NCBI RefSeq assembly: GCF_024609785.1
Contig: NZ_JANHJQ010000020.1
Location: 16,647-80,646 of the forward strand
From: Pseudalkalibacillus decolorationis
GTDB taxonomy: Bacteria > Bacillota > Bacilli > Bacillales > Fictibacillaceae
Direction of reading: 5' to 3'
Length of the DNA: 64,000 nucleotides
In this document: one piece after another, positions 1-11,855 of the stretch
Layout of the letters: the number at the start of each line of letters is the position of its first letter
How positions within the stretch are numbered: position 1 is the stretch's first letter
The notes under the pieces: model-generated
The model's input: the letters and a program-made list of their open reading frames with translations, nothing else
Database searches by the model: none
Told to the model about the DNA's origin: nothing
Program-made: the position numbers and the translations under genes

Positions 1-71
1 CTGCGGCGGCAACAGCCTCCTCGTCGGTCTTCCAGTGACCTTCGTGGCTAAGCAGCGCGCTTGCGCTTTTC
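1..71. repeat. 3-prime part of GC-rich intergenic repeat, family A
   Basis: These bases match the right-hand part of the element at 6215-6378 almost exactly, including the block CCTCCTCGTCGGTCTTCCAG and the terminal GCGCTTGCGCTTTTCT. The left part lies outside the window. It sits directly downstream of the minus-strand gene ending at 72, the same placement after a gene end as the other copies. Confidence 0.75.
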
Positions 72-332
72 TTAAGATGGGTTGATCGGTGACCCTTTCT
101 TCGTTAAGGAAGTTAAGTCCATCTCATTTAACTTTTGACCCCGCTCATATAAATCGGTCACCGGACAGTATTTAGTAATCCCTTCACCGACTTTCATTGC
201 ACCACAAAGGACCATGAAAATATAACTTTGTCTGTGGGGTTTTCGACCGAGTCGAGCCGCCGAACAAGCGACCAACGTAAGTCCGAGTGTAATCCGAATC
301 AATGCGTTTAAGGTTCCAATATTAGGTTTCAA
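72..332 (-). CDS. YgaP-type (DUF2892) small membrane protein
   Basis: This 86-residue protein begins MKPNIGTLNALIRITLG and has a hydrophobic segment at about residues 10-25 and a second at 36-52, ending in KYCPVTDLYE. This is the pattern of the DUF2892/YgaP transmembrane domain, usually found alone or fused to rhodanese domains. The start is supported by AAGGAGAAG upstream on the minus strand. No rhodanese domain is present. The family is linked to sulfur-handling proteins, but no function can be assigned to this stand-alone copy. It may be transcribed divergently from yerA. Confidence 0.7.
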   Translation of the reverse strand: MKPNIGTLNALIRITLGLTLVACSAARLGRKPHRQSYIFMVLCGAMKVGEGITKYCPVTDLYERGQKLNEMDLTSLTKKGSPINPS

Positions 333-535
333 TTTAATCTTCTCCTTTCCTTGATTCCTGTAGGTATTAGACGGATTATGGTAATATGATACAAAAAGAC
401 TGTAAAGTGCATCTGGTAAATGAAGGGTAACACCTTAAACGCTACACTGGTTCACATCGTGTGGCCCAAACGTCGAAAGGACTGACTTCTGGTTACCACG
501 GATGATTGCACCTTTACATAATCCGGGGTGAAATG

Positions 536-2260
536 ATGACACAAAATATTATACATTGGACAAAGCAACAGCTACGTACTCATTTGCAGGTCATTCAAGG
601 TGAAGTAGCACCTACACTTGTCCTGCAAAATGCTACATATTTGAATCATGTCTTAAAACAATGGTTGAAGATGAACATATGGATCTATGAGGATCGCATC
701 GTTTATGTGGGAAGTAAGATGCCTAAGAACCAAGATGGTTGTAAGGTCGTGGAATGCGAGAATAAATTCGTCGTCCCAGGTTACATCGAACCTCATGCCC
801 ATCCATTTCAACTTTATAATCCCCAGACCTTTGCTCATTATTCAGCAAAGAGGGGAACGACGACATTTGTAAATGACAATTTAATGCTATTGCCACTCCC
901 TACTGAAAAAGCACTTTCTTTTATGACAGACATCAATACATTGCCTTACAGCTTTTTTTGGTGGTGCCGTTACGATTCCCAGACTAAATTACAAAACGAA
1001 TCTGAAGTATTTTCAAAAGAAATGTTCAACTCGTTCCTTGATCATCCGTATGTAATTCAGGGTGGTGAATTAACAAACTGGCCGGCTGTGTTGAAAGGCG
1101 ATGATCAAACGCTCCATTGGATGCAGGAGACAAAGCGAAGAGGGTTAAAGGTGGAAGGACACTTACCGGGAGCGTCGGAACGGACCTTAACGAAAATGTC
1201 CGTGCTCGGAATTGATTGTGACCATGAGGCAATGACAGGTGAAGAGGCTGTTACGAGAATGACACTCGGGTACACAACTTCGCTTCGATATTCATCAATA
1301 CGACCGGACCTTCCAGAAATAATTGAGGAAATGCTGGATCTTGGTGTTAAAAACTTTGACCGCGTGCTAATGACATCGGATGGTTCTACTCCAACCTTTT
1401 ACAAAGAGGGTGTGACCGATGCAATGATTCGGATTGCGATTGAAAAAGGGGTCCCAGTTGAGGACGCTTATGGAATGGCTTCGTATAATGTTGCCCGTCA
1501 TTATGGAATGGATCATTTGTACGGAATGATCGCACCGGGAAGAGTTGCAAACTTAAATGTACTTGACGACCCGTTAGACCCAACCCCAACAGGCGTGTTA
1601 TCGAAAGGCCTCTGGATAGGTGATGATTCAGAAGAAACATTTGCCTGGGAGAAGTATGATATGAAGCCCTTGCACCTTGACTGGAGTCTTTCAAAAGAGG
1701 ACTTGCGCGTTACATCGCCAGTCGGAATCAATATGGTGAACGCCGTTATTACAAAGCCTTATCGTTCAGAGTTAAAGCAAACAGAAGGTGAGCTCTCTAC
1801 CGAACATGATGAATGTTTTTTATCACTTATAGATAAAAATGGGACATGGCAACTGAATACAATGTTAAAAGGGTTTGCAACAAGGGTTTCAGGGTTTGTG
1901 AGTTCATACTCGAACAGCGGTGACATTATACTAATAGGAAAACGAAAACAAGACATGATTACAGCATTTAATCGAATGAAAGAGCTCAGAGGCGGTATCG
2001 TTCTCGTTGAAAATGGGAAAGTGGTATGTGAAATACCATTACCATTAAACGGTGGATCTTCACTAGAATCAATGGAAGTGATTATGGAACAGCAAGCACA
2101 ACTGGTGGTGTCATTAAAAGAGAGAGGATATGCCTTTATCGATCCGATTTACAGCCTTTTATTTTTCGCGTCGACACATCTTCCGTATATCCGGATCACA
2201 CCGAGTGGAATGGTTGATGTGATGAAAAATGAGGTACTCTTTCCTGTCGTAATGCGTTAA
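536..2260 (+). CDS. yerA: Adenine deaminase-like amidohydrolase YerA
   Basis: This amidohydrolase-superfamily protein of about 574 residues closely resembles B. subtilis YerA, a relative of adenine deaminase. The metal-binding HxH motif is in GYIEPHAHPF, a further metal-ligand region is EGHLPG, and a late TSDGST motif follows. The C-terminal part fits the adenine deaminase C-terminal domain. GGGGTG at 525-530 favours ATG 536 (or the ATG just before it) over the upstream in-frame TTG at 506. It is followed by yerB and yerC as in B. subtilis. Adenine deamination is inferred from the family; YerA itself is a divergent member, so the substrate is uncertain. Confidence 0.88.
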   Translation: MTQNIIHWTKQQLRTHLQVIQGEVAPTLVLQNATYLNHVLKQWLKMNIWIYEDRIVYVGSKMPKNQDGCKVVECENKFVVPGYIEPHAHPFQLYNPQTFAHYSAKRGTTTFVNDNLMLLPLPTEKALSFMTDINTLPYSFFWWCRYDSQTKLQNESEVFSKEMFNSFLDHPYVIQGGELTNWPAVLKGDDQTLHWMQETKRRGLKVEGHLPGASERTLTKMSVLGIDCDHEAMTGEEAVTRMTLGYTTSLRYSSIRPDLPEIIEEMLDLGVKNFDRVLMTSDGSTPTFYKEGVTDAMIRIAIEKGVPVEDAYGMASYNVARHYGMDHLYGMIAPGRVANLNVLDDPLDPTPTGVLSKGLWIGDDSEETFAWEKYDMKPLHLDWSLSKEDLRVTSPVGINMVNAVITKPYRSELKQTEGELSTEHDECFLSLIDKNGTWQLNTMLKGFATRVSGFVSSYSNSGDIILIGKRKQDMITAFNRMKELRGGIVLVENGKVVCEIPLPLNGGSSLESMEVIMEQQAQLVVSLKERGYAFIDPIYSLLFFASTHLPYIRITPSGMVDVMKNEVLFPVVMR

Positions 2261-2549
2261 ACTGTAAAAGAGATGAAGTTTAAAAGATCACCAAAGGATA
2301 AACGGCGAATTTCTGCGTTACTCGGTTTTTCCGGACTTGCACATTTAAAAGGTCACTAAGGGCTCATGTACCTGCGTTTAAAAGTATACTCCAGGATGTA
2401 AGCTTTCTCGGTACAACTCGTAGCTTATATGCAAGTACCGCTCGTGGCTATCAGGATGTTCGGGATTTAGTGTTAGTGATATTCGTCGACTACTTAAACA
2501 TATATGTAGAGAGAAAGGTTCAACTAAAGGGGAAATAGGGGTGTTTAAC

Positions 2550-3617
2550 ATGAAGAAACAAGGGTTGTTTGTTACGTTTATCGTAGCTCTATTTCTTATG
2601 CTTTCCGCCTGTCAAACAAAGGAGACCTCAACCAACGCAGATAAGAAAGGTACAGAAGATCCAAAGAAAGAAACGAAGAAAGAAGAGCAGCAGCCGAAAG
2701 AGGAAAATAAGGAGCCAGAGTTTGCTTACACCTTCCCGTTAACTGGGAAAGATACAAATGAGGCGGTAATAAATCGTGTGGTTGGAATCATGGTAAACAA
2801 TTCACCAAAGGCACGTCCTCAATCCGGTTTACATAAAGCGGATGTGGTTTATGAAGTACTTGCTGAAGGGCGGATTACGAGGTTTCTTGCTTTGTTCCAA
2901 AGTCAAAAGCCTGAAAAGGTTGGTCCAGTTCGAAGCGCTCGAGATTATTATGTACGTTTAAGCAACGGCTTTGATGCGATTTATGTTCATCATGGCTGGA
3001 GTCCATCAGCAAAGGAAATGCTTTTGGGAGGAAATATTGATTCATTAAATGGACTTTATTATGACGGAACCCTCTTTAAACGTGTTTCATTTCGAAAGGC
3101 ACCACACAATTCATACATTACCTTTGACAATATTTTAAAAGAATCAAAAAAGCAGAAATATGAACTCAAACAAGAAATTCCTTCCCTCCCTTTTTTAACA
3201 AAAGAAGAGGTAAAATCAATTGAAGGAGATCCAGCGAAAACGCTTTCGATTTCTTATGGCGATTATTATAAGGTAGAATATAAGTATCAACCTGAGAAAG
3301 GAACCTATATCCGCTTTTCAGATAGCGAGCAAACAGTAGATCGTGAAACAGAAACACCAATAGAATTAGCCAATGTGATGGTCGTTGAAGCGCACCATCG
3401 TGTTATTGATAGCGTTGGCCGTCGCCAGATCGACCTGCAGAGTGGAGGAAGTGCTTTGTTATTCCAGCAGGGGAAAGTTCAACAAGTAAGCTGGGTGAAT
3501 AAGAACGGACGAATTATCCCTAAAGTCGATGGGAAAGTTGTGGCGTTTGCACCCGGTCAAATCTGGATAAACTTAGTTCCAGCACCAGACATGGATAAGG
3601 ATGTAAACTGGAAATAA
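2550..3617 (+). CDS. yerB: DUF3048 lipoprotein YerB
   Basis: The protein of about 355 residues starts with a lipoprotein signal peptide (KKQGLF, a hydrophobic stretch, lipobox LSAC). A low-complexity Lys/Glu-rich linker follows, then the DUF3048 domain, recognisable by MVNNSPKARPQSGL and a later VGPVRSARDYY block. It should be anchored to the outer face of the membrane. ATG 2550 is preferred over in-frame GTG 2541, because the purine-rich AAATAGGGG lies just upstream. The gene is 19 bp upstream of yerC and probably co-transcribed with it. The function of the family is not established. Confidence 0.88.
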   Translation: MKKQGLFVTFIVALFLMLSACQTKETSTNADKKGTEDPKKETKKEEQQPKEENKEPEFAYTFPLTGKDTNEAVINRVVGIMVNNSPKARPQSGLHKADVVYEVLAEGRITRFLALFQSQKPEKVGPVRSARDYYVRLSNGFDAIYVHHGWSPSAKEMLLGGNIDSLNGLYYDGTLFKRVSFRKAPHNSYITFDNILKESKKQKYELKQEIPSLPFLTKEEVKSIEGDPAKTLSISYGDYYKVEYKYQPEKGTYIRFSDSEQTVDRETETPIELANVMVVEAHHRVIDSVGRRQIDLQSGGSALLFQQGKVQQVSWVNKNGRIIPKVDGKVVAFAPGQIWINLVPAPDMDKDVNWK

Positions 3618-3636
3618 GGTATGGAGGAGGAATAGA

Positions 3637-3933
3637 ATGCAAATTGATAAGCTTAGAGGGAAAACACTAGATCAATTATTTGATGCCATATTATCATTAA
3701 AGGATCGCGAGGAATGCTATCGATTCTTTGATGATCTAGCGACAATTAATGAAATCCAATCCCTTGCCCAACGTCTAGAAGTTGCTCGTATGCTGCGTGA
3801 AGGGTATACGTATCATAAAATTGAAGACGAAACTGGAGCGAGTACAGCAACGATTTCCCGAGTAAAACGTTGTCTGAATTACGGTAATGATGCATACGAA
3901 TTGACGCTAAATCGTGTTCATGAAAAATTATAA
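3637..3933 (+). CDS. yerC: TrpR-like DNA-binding protein YerC/YecD
   Basis: This 98-residue all-helical protein belongs to the YerC/YecD group of the TrpR superfamily. The helix-turn-helix is visible as YTYHKIEDETGASTATISRV, followed by KRCLNYG. GGAGGAGG lies upstream of the ATG. It is predicted to be a cytoplasmic DNA-binding protein; its targets are not known from the sequence. A strong terminator directly after the gene closes the yerBC unit. Confidence 0.9.
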   Translation: MQIDKLRGKTLDQLFDAILSLKDREECYRFFDDLATINEIQSLAQRLEVARMLREGYTYHKIEDETGASTATISRVKRCLNYGNDAYELTLNRVHEKL

Positions 3934-3952
3934 CCTTCTTGAGTGAAGTCGA

Positions 3953-3988
3953 CGCCCGCAGCCAAAACATGGCTGTAGGGCGTTTTTT
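3953..3988 (+). terminator. Rho-independent terminator after yerC
   Basis: The arms CGCCCGCAGCC and GGCTGTAGGGCG form a long stem around a 7-nt loop and are followed by TTTTTT. Confidence 0.9.
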
Positions 3989-4257
3989 ACCGGAATTTTT
4001 TAAACAACTTCTATAAGGGGTAGCGTCAGGGAATTTACATTTATCTTAACTTCGATGTGAGAACTGTTAGAGAAACTAGGCTTTTTTTGTTTACCAGGAA
4101 CAGTCTCTTTCGTAAATGGAAAGTTGAACCTCCTTCTATTAGGAGCTTAAAGCGAATGATTGACTCTGCCACTGATACTTTTGAAAAGAGCTTATATCAA
4201 ATGACACATCAGCAATTATCTGCTAAGACCTGCACTCAGGAATCAATAAAAAACATT
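3989..4257. other. Intergenic stretch without a convincing gene
   Basis: An open frame runs from a GTG near 4057 toward 4293 and would encode 78 residues, but it has no ribosome binding site, resembles nothing I recognise and overlaps the chemoreceptor terminator. I see no other structure here. Confidence 0.5.
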
Positions 4258-4262
4258 AAAAG

Positions 4263-4284
4263 ACCCGAGAAACTTGTCTCGGGC
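4263..4284 (-). terminator. Terminator of the chemoreceptor gene
   Basis: CCCGAGA and TCTCGGG pair around a 6-nt loop. On the minus strand the hairpin is followed by CTTTTAATG and a T-rich run. It lies just past the stop codon at 4294. Confidence 0.8.
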
Positions 4285-4293
4285 AAATTTTAA

Positions 4294-6042
4294 TTACACT
4301 TTAAATTGTTCATTGAGTTGTTTCAACTCATTTGATAATTCCATTAGTTCTTTTGATTGACCATTGATCTCATCTGTAGCGGCACTCATTTGTTGAGTTG
4401 AAGCAGAAACTTCCTCTATTCCAGCAGAGTTCTCTTCTGAAACAGCCGCTATTTCTTCAATATCGCTCTTTATACTATCTTGTCTATTTAAGACATTTTC
4501 AAGCTGGAAGGACATTTTATCAATAAGGGTATTCATTGAGAAGATAGTCTCTGAAATTTCACTAAAAGTTACACCTGTCTCATTTAATTTAGTTCTACCT
4601 TCAGAGGTAATGGTTAAACTATTGTTTAACATGGTAACCATCTCTTTTGAACTATTTTTAACTTTACTTACAATACCATTAATCTTTCTTACAGAATTGG
4701 ATACCTGTTCAGCCAACTTTCTTACCTCATCAGCAACAACTGCGAAACCTCTTCCATGTTCTCCAGCTCGAGCTGCTTCGATTGCTGCATTTAAGGCTAG
4801 GAGATTGGTTTGCTCCGCTATATCGCTAATAAACGTTACTAGATCGGTTACTTTGTTTGTATTCTTTTCTAACTCATCCATTCTCGTTACAGCTTGCTCA
4901 ACTGTTTCAAAAATCTTTTCCATTCCTTGCTTTGAGTTATCCATGAGTCTAGAGCCAACTTCTGTTCGATCAGAGATCAAAAGAGAGGAATCCTTAATTT
5001 GGCGGCCATGTTCATTGGTTGTTTGGATTAACTCGGAGAACTCATTCATTTTCTCTAGCATGGTTGTTGTACTCGTTGCTTGTGTTTCAGCTCCAGAAGC
5101 CATTTCTTCCATAGTTGTAGCAATTTGATTAGAGCCTTCATTAACCTCTAATGAAGTTTGATTTAAGCGATTGCTTTGTTCATTAACTTGTATAGATAGG
5201 GATTGGATTTTACCCACCATTGTTTCAAGTGTTTCAGTCATATTCTGCATTACATGTCCGAGCTGACTAATTTCATCTTTAGATTTTAAATGTAGTTCAG
5301 AAGCAGCAATCTTTGCTGATTTGATATCTCCTTCAGAAATTAAAGATGCGACTTCGCTTAATTTGGTTAATGGATCAAGTTTCTTTTTTAAGAAGATATT
5401 TAGTAAAACTAACACAATACCTAGCGAAACTAGAGAAATAATTAGGAAAATAGGTAAGGAGTTTTTAAGTACCTGGTTAGAAATAGAATTCACATCAGAA
5501 GCATCAATGTCAATGCCGATTATCCCTATCACTTTTCCATCTTTATCTTTAAGTGGGGCGAAAGCGGATAAGTAACTACCGTATTCAGGATCATGTACAA
5601 TTTTTGTGCTGCTAGTTCCTCCATTTAAAACAGGTGTTACATCATCAAGGGTAGTTGATGTCGTAATCTCTCCAATATCGCTTGCCAAATCAGAACTTTT
5701 TGGTTGCCCATCAATCATTATCTTTACGTTCTTTTCTTCATCTACGAGTAGAGTGTATAAGTATAGAGCTCCAATTTTTTCTCTATAATCATCAAGAGCG
5801 TTCCGGAGTTTCCAATAATCATCATTAGATTCCGGATTATCTAAGAAAACTTTATATTCTTCTTTATTAAAGCTCTCTGCAACCCTACTTGCATGTAAAA
5901 TACTTGTCTCTTGTATAGTCTTCTCAGCAGAAGAAATAGTATTGAAATATAAATATCCGCTATACATGATAAAAATTAGACCTAATAATGCTAATAAAAA
6001 TATAGATAATGTTTTTCTTAAAGATTTGCCCCTTTTTTTCAA
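4294..6042 (-). CDS. Methyl-accepting chemotaxis protein
   Basis: This is a 582-residue membrane chemoreceptor. TM1 is at about residues 11-33, an extracytoplasmic Cache-like sensor region spans about 34-190 and TM2 about 193-216. A HAMP domain follows, then a long coiled-coil signalling domain with the conserved hairpin tip [19 protein letters not shown]. It should signal to CheA/CheW, which are not in the window. The start is TTG at 6042, supported by AGGGGG on the minus strand 7 nt upstream; no ATG fits as well. It has its own SigD-like promoter and a terminator, so it is a single-gene unit inserted against the direction of its neighbours. The ligand cannot be deduced. Confidence 0.93.
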   Translation of the reverse strand: MKKRGKSLRKTLSIFLLALLGLIFIMYSGYLYFNTISSAEKTIQETSILHASRVAESFNKEEYKVFLDNPESNDDYWKLRNALDDYREKIGALYLYTLLVDEEKNVKIMIDGQPKSSDLASDIGEITTSTTLDDVTPVLNGGTSSTKIVHDPEYGSYLSAFAPLKDKDGKVIGIIGIDIDASDVNSISNQVLKNSLPIFLIISLVSLGIVLVLLNIFLKKKLDPLTKLSEVASLISEGDIKSAKIAASELHLKSKDEISQLGHVMQNMTETLETMVGKIQSLSIQVNEQSNRLNQTSLEVNEGSNQIATTMEEMASGAETQATSTTTMLEKMNEFSELIQTTNEHGRQIKDSSLLISDRTEVGSRLMDNSKQGMEKIFETVEQAVTRMDELEKNTNKVTDLVTFISDIAEQTNLLALNAAIEAARAGEHGRGFAVVADEVRKLAEQVSNSVRKINGIVSKVKNSSKEMVTMLNNSLTITSEGRTKLNETGVTFSEISETIFSMNTLIDKMSFQLENVLNRQDSIKSDIEEIAAVSEENSAGIEEVSASTQQMSAATDEINGQSKELMELSNELKQLNEQFKV

Positions 6043-6078
6043 GGTTATTCCCCCTATATGATTTGAAATATAAAGTAT

Positions 6079-6105
6079 ATATCGGGTATGTTGATAAAAG
6101 ATTAA
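6079..6105 (-). promoter_or_regulatory. SigD-like promoter of the chemoreceptor gene
   Basis: On the minus strand TTAA is followed after 15 nt by CCCGATAT. This closely matches the SigD pattern TAAA-N15-GCCGATAT that drives motility genes in Bacillus. It lies about 36 bp upstream of the TTG start. Confidence 0.65.
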
Positions 6106-6117
6106 GTGCCTTTATCC

Positions 6118-6182
6118 GTAATGAGAATAATTCGTCGGAAAATCTGGAATTCATCTGTACTGAGAATCATTCAAGTAAAAGA
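6118..6182. repeat. Short copy of ATTCAGCC-type imperfect tandem repeat (family B)
   Basis: Units of about 20 nt beginning AATTCGTCGG, AATTCATCTG and ATTCAAG are separated by GGAAAATCTG and GAGAATC. The same phrases recur at 54165-54310. Confidence 0.5.
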
Positions 6183-6214
6183 TTCAGGACACCAGGATAA
6201 CAGGTCAAATGTAG

Positions 6215-6378
6215 TTTTTTTAACAAGTAAAGAAAGTATAAAAGTTTGCGGCATGGATGTAATGTCCAGCTTCAGCGCCCAACCACTTGGATCACTTCAG
6301 GCCTCCTGCGGCGGCAGCAGCCTCCTCGTCGGTCTTCCAGTGACCTTCGTGGCTAAGCAGGGCGCTTGCGCTTTTCTA
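6215..6378. repeat. GC-rich intergenic repeat, family A
   Basis: The element starts with a T-run and AAGAAAGTATAAAA, continues with ATGTCCAGCTTCAGCGCCCA and CTTGGATCACTTCAGG, and ends with GCGCTTGCGCTTTTCT. It aligns along its length with 7354-7516 and with the right part of 13107-13352. No open frame runs through it with a ribosome binding site. Confidence 0.85.
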
Positions 6379-6601
6379 ATATGGATTTCCTTAACATTGT
6401 AAATCCGCATTTTCCTGACTCTGCTCTACAAGGGCCATTTGAAATCTCATTTTTATGAACGATAATCAAAGTATATGAGCGATTATACATTATGTGGAAA
6501 ATGCGATTCTTCTACTCGCCCTACTGTACGCCTCTATACAGAAAATTCCCTATCTCCACAAAGTACCATCGCAATTTCTAGCTTTGTTCATCGTGTGTTG
6601 T

Positions 6602-6629
6602 TTTTACCGTCTGCTATTTCTGTTATAAT
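6602..6629 (+). promoter_or_regulatory. Probable SigA promoter of pcrB
   Basis: TATAAT at 6624-6629 has TTTTAC 16 nt upstream. The -35 element is poor. The start codon of pcrB is 32 bp downstream. Confidence 0.5.
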
Positions 6630-6661
6630 CCTAAAGGAAGTGTAAATTAGGAGGATCGACA

Positions 6662-7348
6662 ATGTTTGAATATAGAGAATGGAAGCACGTATTCAAGCTT
6701 GACCCAAATAAAGAGATCACACCTGAAATGCTTGATGCTGTTTGTGAATCAGGTACAGATGCTGTAATTGTTGGCGGCAGTGATGGTGTGACGCTTGAAA
6801 ATACAATTGATCTGCTTTCGAGAATTCGAAAGCATACCGTTCCGTGTGTACTCGAGGTATCGAACATTGAATCGATCACACCGGGATTTGATTATTATTT
6901 TGTACCCAGTGTCTTAAACAGCACGAATCCTGATTGGATCGTTGGACTTCATCGTGAAGCAATTAAAGAATACGGGGATCTTATCAATTGGAATGAGCTT
7001 GTGGCAGAAGGCTATTGTATTGTGAACAAGGATTCGAAAGCGGCTAAGCTTTCAGAAGCAGATACAAACCTTGAAAATGAGGATATTCTGGCCTATGCCC
7101 GAATGTCAGAGCGGATGTTCCGGCTTCCGGTTTTTTATTTGGAATACAGTGGTACATATGGAGACGTTGAACTCGTTAAAGACATTAGTACCGTTTTAGA
7201 TAAGACCCAGTTCTTTTACGGTGGCGGAATTAAAGATGATAATCAAGCCCGTGAGATGGCACAATTTGCAAATACAATCGTTGTAGGGAACGTAATCTAT
7301 GAGGATCTTAATGCAGCGTTACGTACGGTTCGCGTTGTAAAAGGCTAG
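6662..7348 (+). CDS. pcrB: Heptaprenylglyceryl phosphate synthase PcrB
   Basis: This 228-residue TIM-barrel protein is of the PcrB/GGGPS family, which transfers a heptaprenyl group to sn-glycerol-1-phosphate. The recognisable blocks are [12 protein letters not shown] near residue 35, YLEYSGTYG near 160 and FYGGGIKD and [11 protein letters not shown] near the C-terminus, which form the phosphate and glycerol-phosphate site. The length is normal for the family. TAGGAGGATCGAC precedes the ATG. It is followed by pcrA and ligA, as in Bacillus, but a 222-bp spacer containing a family A repeat separates it from pcrA. Confidence 0.96.
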   Translation: MFEYREWKHVFKLDPNKEITPEMLDAVCESGTDAVIVGGSDGVTLENTIDLLSRIRKHTVPCVLEVSNIESITPGFDYYFVPSVLNSTNPDWIVGLHREAIKEYGDLINWNELVAEGYCIVNKDSKAAKLSEADTNLENEDILAYARMSERMFRLPVFYLEYSGTYGDVELVKDISTVLDKTQFFYGGGIKDDNQAREMAQFANTIVVGNVIYEDLNAALRTVRVVKG

Positions 7349-7353
7349 ATTGT

Positions 7354-7516
7354 GTTTTTTACACGTTAAGAAAGTAAAAAAGTTTGCTTCATAGATGTAC
7401 TGTCTAGTTTCAGCACCCAACCCCTCGGATCACTTCAGGTCCACTGCGGCGGCGACAGCCTCCTCGTTGACCTTCCAATGACCTTCGGTGCTGAACAGGG
7501 TGCTTGCGCTTTTCTT
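7354..7516. repeat. GC-rich intergenic repeat, family A
   Basis: This copy starts at the T-run and ACACGTTAAGAAAGTA directly behind the pcrB stop and ends in GTGCTTGCGCTTTTCTTA. It is diverged from the 6215 copy but collinear over about 160 bp. It occupies most of the pcrB-pcrA gap. Confidence 0.85.
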
Positions 7517-7570
7517 ATAATTTAGGATAAACTGAAAATAAGAACATATGTTTGTTTAGGTGGTGGAAAC

Positions 7571-9802
7571 ATGCAACAAATTGTAGAACGATTATTGACC
7601 GGATTGAATCCAGAACAGAGAAAGGCCGTCAAGCATACAGACGGACCTCTATTAATTATGGCCGGTGCTGGTAGTGGAAAGACACGTGTTTTGACGCACC
7701 GCATTGCCTATTTACTCGTGGAAAAGGGTGTGGCGCCATGGAACATCCTTGCAATCACGTTTACGAATAAAGCATCAAGAGAAATGCAATCGAGAGTTGC
7801 GGCAATTACAGGTCCAGTAGCGGAAAATATTTGGATTTCAACCTTCCACTCGATGTGCGTACGGATTTTACGGCGGGATGCAGATAGGATTGGAATTAAC
7901 CGGAACTTTACTATACTTGATTCAACTGACCAATTATCGGTCATAAAGCGAGCATTGAAAGACCTCAATCTTGATTCGAAAAAGTTCGATCCAAGGAGCA
8001 TTCTTGGGACAATTAGCTCAGCTAAAAACGAATTGAAAACAGCTTCCCAATTTCAAAAGACAACGGCCGGCGTATATGAAGAAGTGGCTGGGGATGTTTA
8101 CGAGGCTTATGAGAAACAGCTTCGCAAAAACCATGCCCTTGACTTTGACGACCTAATTATGTCTACCATTCGTTTATTTGAACGTGTACCTGAAGTGCTT
8201 GAATATTATCAGCGTAAATTTCAATACATTCATGTCGATGAGTACCAGGATACGAACCGAGCACAGTACGTTCTTGTTAATCTATTAGCCGACCGGTTCC
8301 GAAATCTTTGTGTAGTAGGGGACTCCGATCAATCGATCTATAAATGGCGTGGTGCCGATATCGCAAATATTTTATCATTTGAAAAAGATTATTCGGATGC
8401 AGAAGTCATTTTACTTGAACAAAACTATCGCTCCACAAAGCGAATTTTACAAGCAGCGAACGAGGTTATTCATAACAACGCCGGACGGAAGCCGAAGAAT
8501 CTATGGACAGAAAATATCGACGGACAGAACATTCATTATTATTCGGGTGATACCGAACATTCCGAGAGCTATTTTGTTGTCGGTAAGATCAAAGAAATGA
8601 TGCAAGATGGTACTCGGAAGCCGACTGATGTAGCCATTCTCTACCGAACGAACGCCCAGTCCCGTGTGATGGAGGAAGCACTTGTCAAATCCAATATTAC
8701 GTACACCATCGTTGGGGGTACGAAGTTCTATGACCGAAAAGAGATCAAGGATATTTTGGCTTATCTCCGCTTAATTGCAAACCCTGATGATGATATTAGC
8801 TTGATTCGAATTATTAATGTTCCAAGGCGTGGAATTGGTGCTTCAACTGTGGATAAAATTGTCCAATATGCAGCAGACCATGACCTTTCAATGATGGATG
8901 CTCTCGGTGAAATTGAACAGATTGGATTAAGTGCGCGATTTGTAAATGCTCTTTCAGATTTTAGAAACCAATTGATGAACTGGTCAAAAATGCAGGAATA
9001 CCTTTCTGTAACAGAGTTGACCGAAGAAGTTCTTGAGAAGACGGGTTACAAGGATATGCTGAAAAATGAAAAGACCATCGAAGCACAAAGCCGTCTTGAA
9101 AACCTTGATGAATTTTTATCGGTAACACAGGAATTTGAAAAGCGTAACGAAGATAAGAGTCTGATCGCCTTTTTAACAGACCTGGCACTCGTTGCTGATA
9201 TAGATAAAATGGACGAAGATAACAATGAGAAGGAACAAAAAAAAGACGGTGTTGTCTTAATGACCCTTCACTCTGCCAAAGGACTCGAGTTTCCAGTCGT
9301 CTTTCTTATGGGGCTGGAAGAAGGAATATTCCCGCATAGCCGCTCCCTTTTTGAAGAGGATGAAATGGAGGAAGAACGCCGACTTGCTTATGTTGGAATT
9401 ACCCGAGCAGAGGAAGAACTATACTTAACCAACGCTAGAATGCGCACACTATACGGTAAAACAACTAGCAATGCGCCTTCACGTTTCATTAATGAAATCC
9501 CTGCAGAGCTGGTTGAATCGTTAAATGAAGAAGAACAAAAAGCGGTTCCTTGGATGACATCGAGCAACAAACCGAACAATGCACAACAGCGTCGTTCGTC
9601 CCACCGAATTGCCCCTGTCAAATCGGGTGGTGAAGGACTGGATTGGCGTGTTGGAGATAAGGCGAAGCACGGTAAATGGGGTATCGGAACCGTTGTTAGC
9701 ACAAAAGGCGAAGGTGAATCGTTAGAGCTTGATATCGCTTTCCCTCAACCAACAGGTATCAAACGATTACTAGCTAAGTTTGCCCCGATTGAAAAGTCGT
9801 AA
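7571..9802 (+). CDS. pcrA: ATP-dependent DNA helicase PcrA
   Basis: This 743-residue superfamily 1 (UvrD/Rep type) 3-prime to 5-prime helicase acts in repair and rolling-circle replication. Walker A is GAGSGKT near residue 32, motif Ia is [16 protein letters not shown], Walker B is VDEYQDTN, motif III is [14 protein letters not shown], motif IV is EQNYRS and motif V/VI covers [10 protein letters not shown] and [13 protein letters not shown]. The C-terminus has the PcrA/UvrD Tudor-like region ([18 protein letters not shown]) known to contact RNA polymerase. AGGTGGTGG precedes the ATG. ligA follows after 27 bp, so the two are probably one operon with camS. Confidence 0.97.
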   Translation: MQQIVERLLTGLNPEQRKAVKHTDGPLLIMAGAGSGKTRVLTHRIAYLLVEKGVAPWNILAITFTNKASREMQSRVAAITGPVAENIWISTFHSMCVRILRRDADRIGINRNFTILDSTDQLSVIKRALKDLNLDSKKFDPRSILGTISSAKNELKTASQFQKTTAGVYEEVAGDVYEAYEKQLRKNHALDFDDLIMSTIRLFERVPEVLEYYQRKFQYIHVDEYQDTNRAQYVLVNLLADRFRNLCVVGDSDQSIYKWRGADIANILSFEKDYSDAEVILLEQNYRSTKRILQAANEVIHNNAGRKPKNLWTENIDGQNIHYYSGDTEHSESYFVVGKIKEMMQDGTRKPTDVAILYRTNAQSRVMEEALVKSNITYTIVGGTKFYDRKEIKDILAYLRLIANPDDDISLIRIINVPRRGIGASTVDKIVQYAADHDLSMMDALGEIEQIGLSARFVNALSDFRNQLMNWSKMQEYLSVTELTEEVLEKTGYKDMLKNEKTIEAQSRLENLDEFLSVTQEFEKRNEDKSLIAFLTDLALVADIDKMDEDNNEKEQKKDGVVLMTLHSAKGLEFPVVFLMGLEEGIFPHSRSLFEEDEMEEERRLAYVGITRAEEELYLTNARMRTLYGKTTSNAPSRFINEIPAELVESLNEEEQKAVPWMTSSNKPNNAQQRRSSHRIAPVKSGGEGLDWRVGDKAKHGKWGIGTVVSTKGEGESLELDIAFPQPTGIKRLLAKFAPIEKS

Positions 9803-9829
9803 AACGTGAGTGAAGAGAGGTAAAGTTGA

Positions 9830-11836
<2,007 letters not shown>

Positions 11837-11855
11837 GGAGTGTGCGGTTAAGGGG

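Noticed and set aside
1-71. Family A repeat as part of an insertion sequence
   Set aside because: No transposase, terminal inverted repeats or target duplications are visible around any copy.
4057-4293. 78-codon open frame after yerC
   Set aside because: It has no ribosome binding site and no recognisable protein pattern, and its end lies in the hairpin that terminates the chemoreceptor gene.
4610-5128. 172-codon open frame opposite the chemoreceptor
   Set aside because: It is antisense to the highly conserved signalling domain and is explained by the codon bias of that gene.
6106-6402. 98-codon frame upstream of pcrB
   Set aside because: It runs through the family A repeat and has no ribosome binding site; the similarity among repeats is at the nucleotide level, not protein level.
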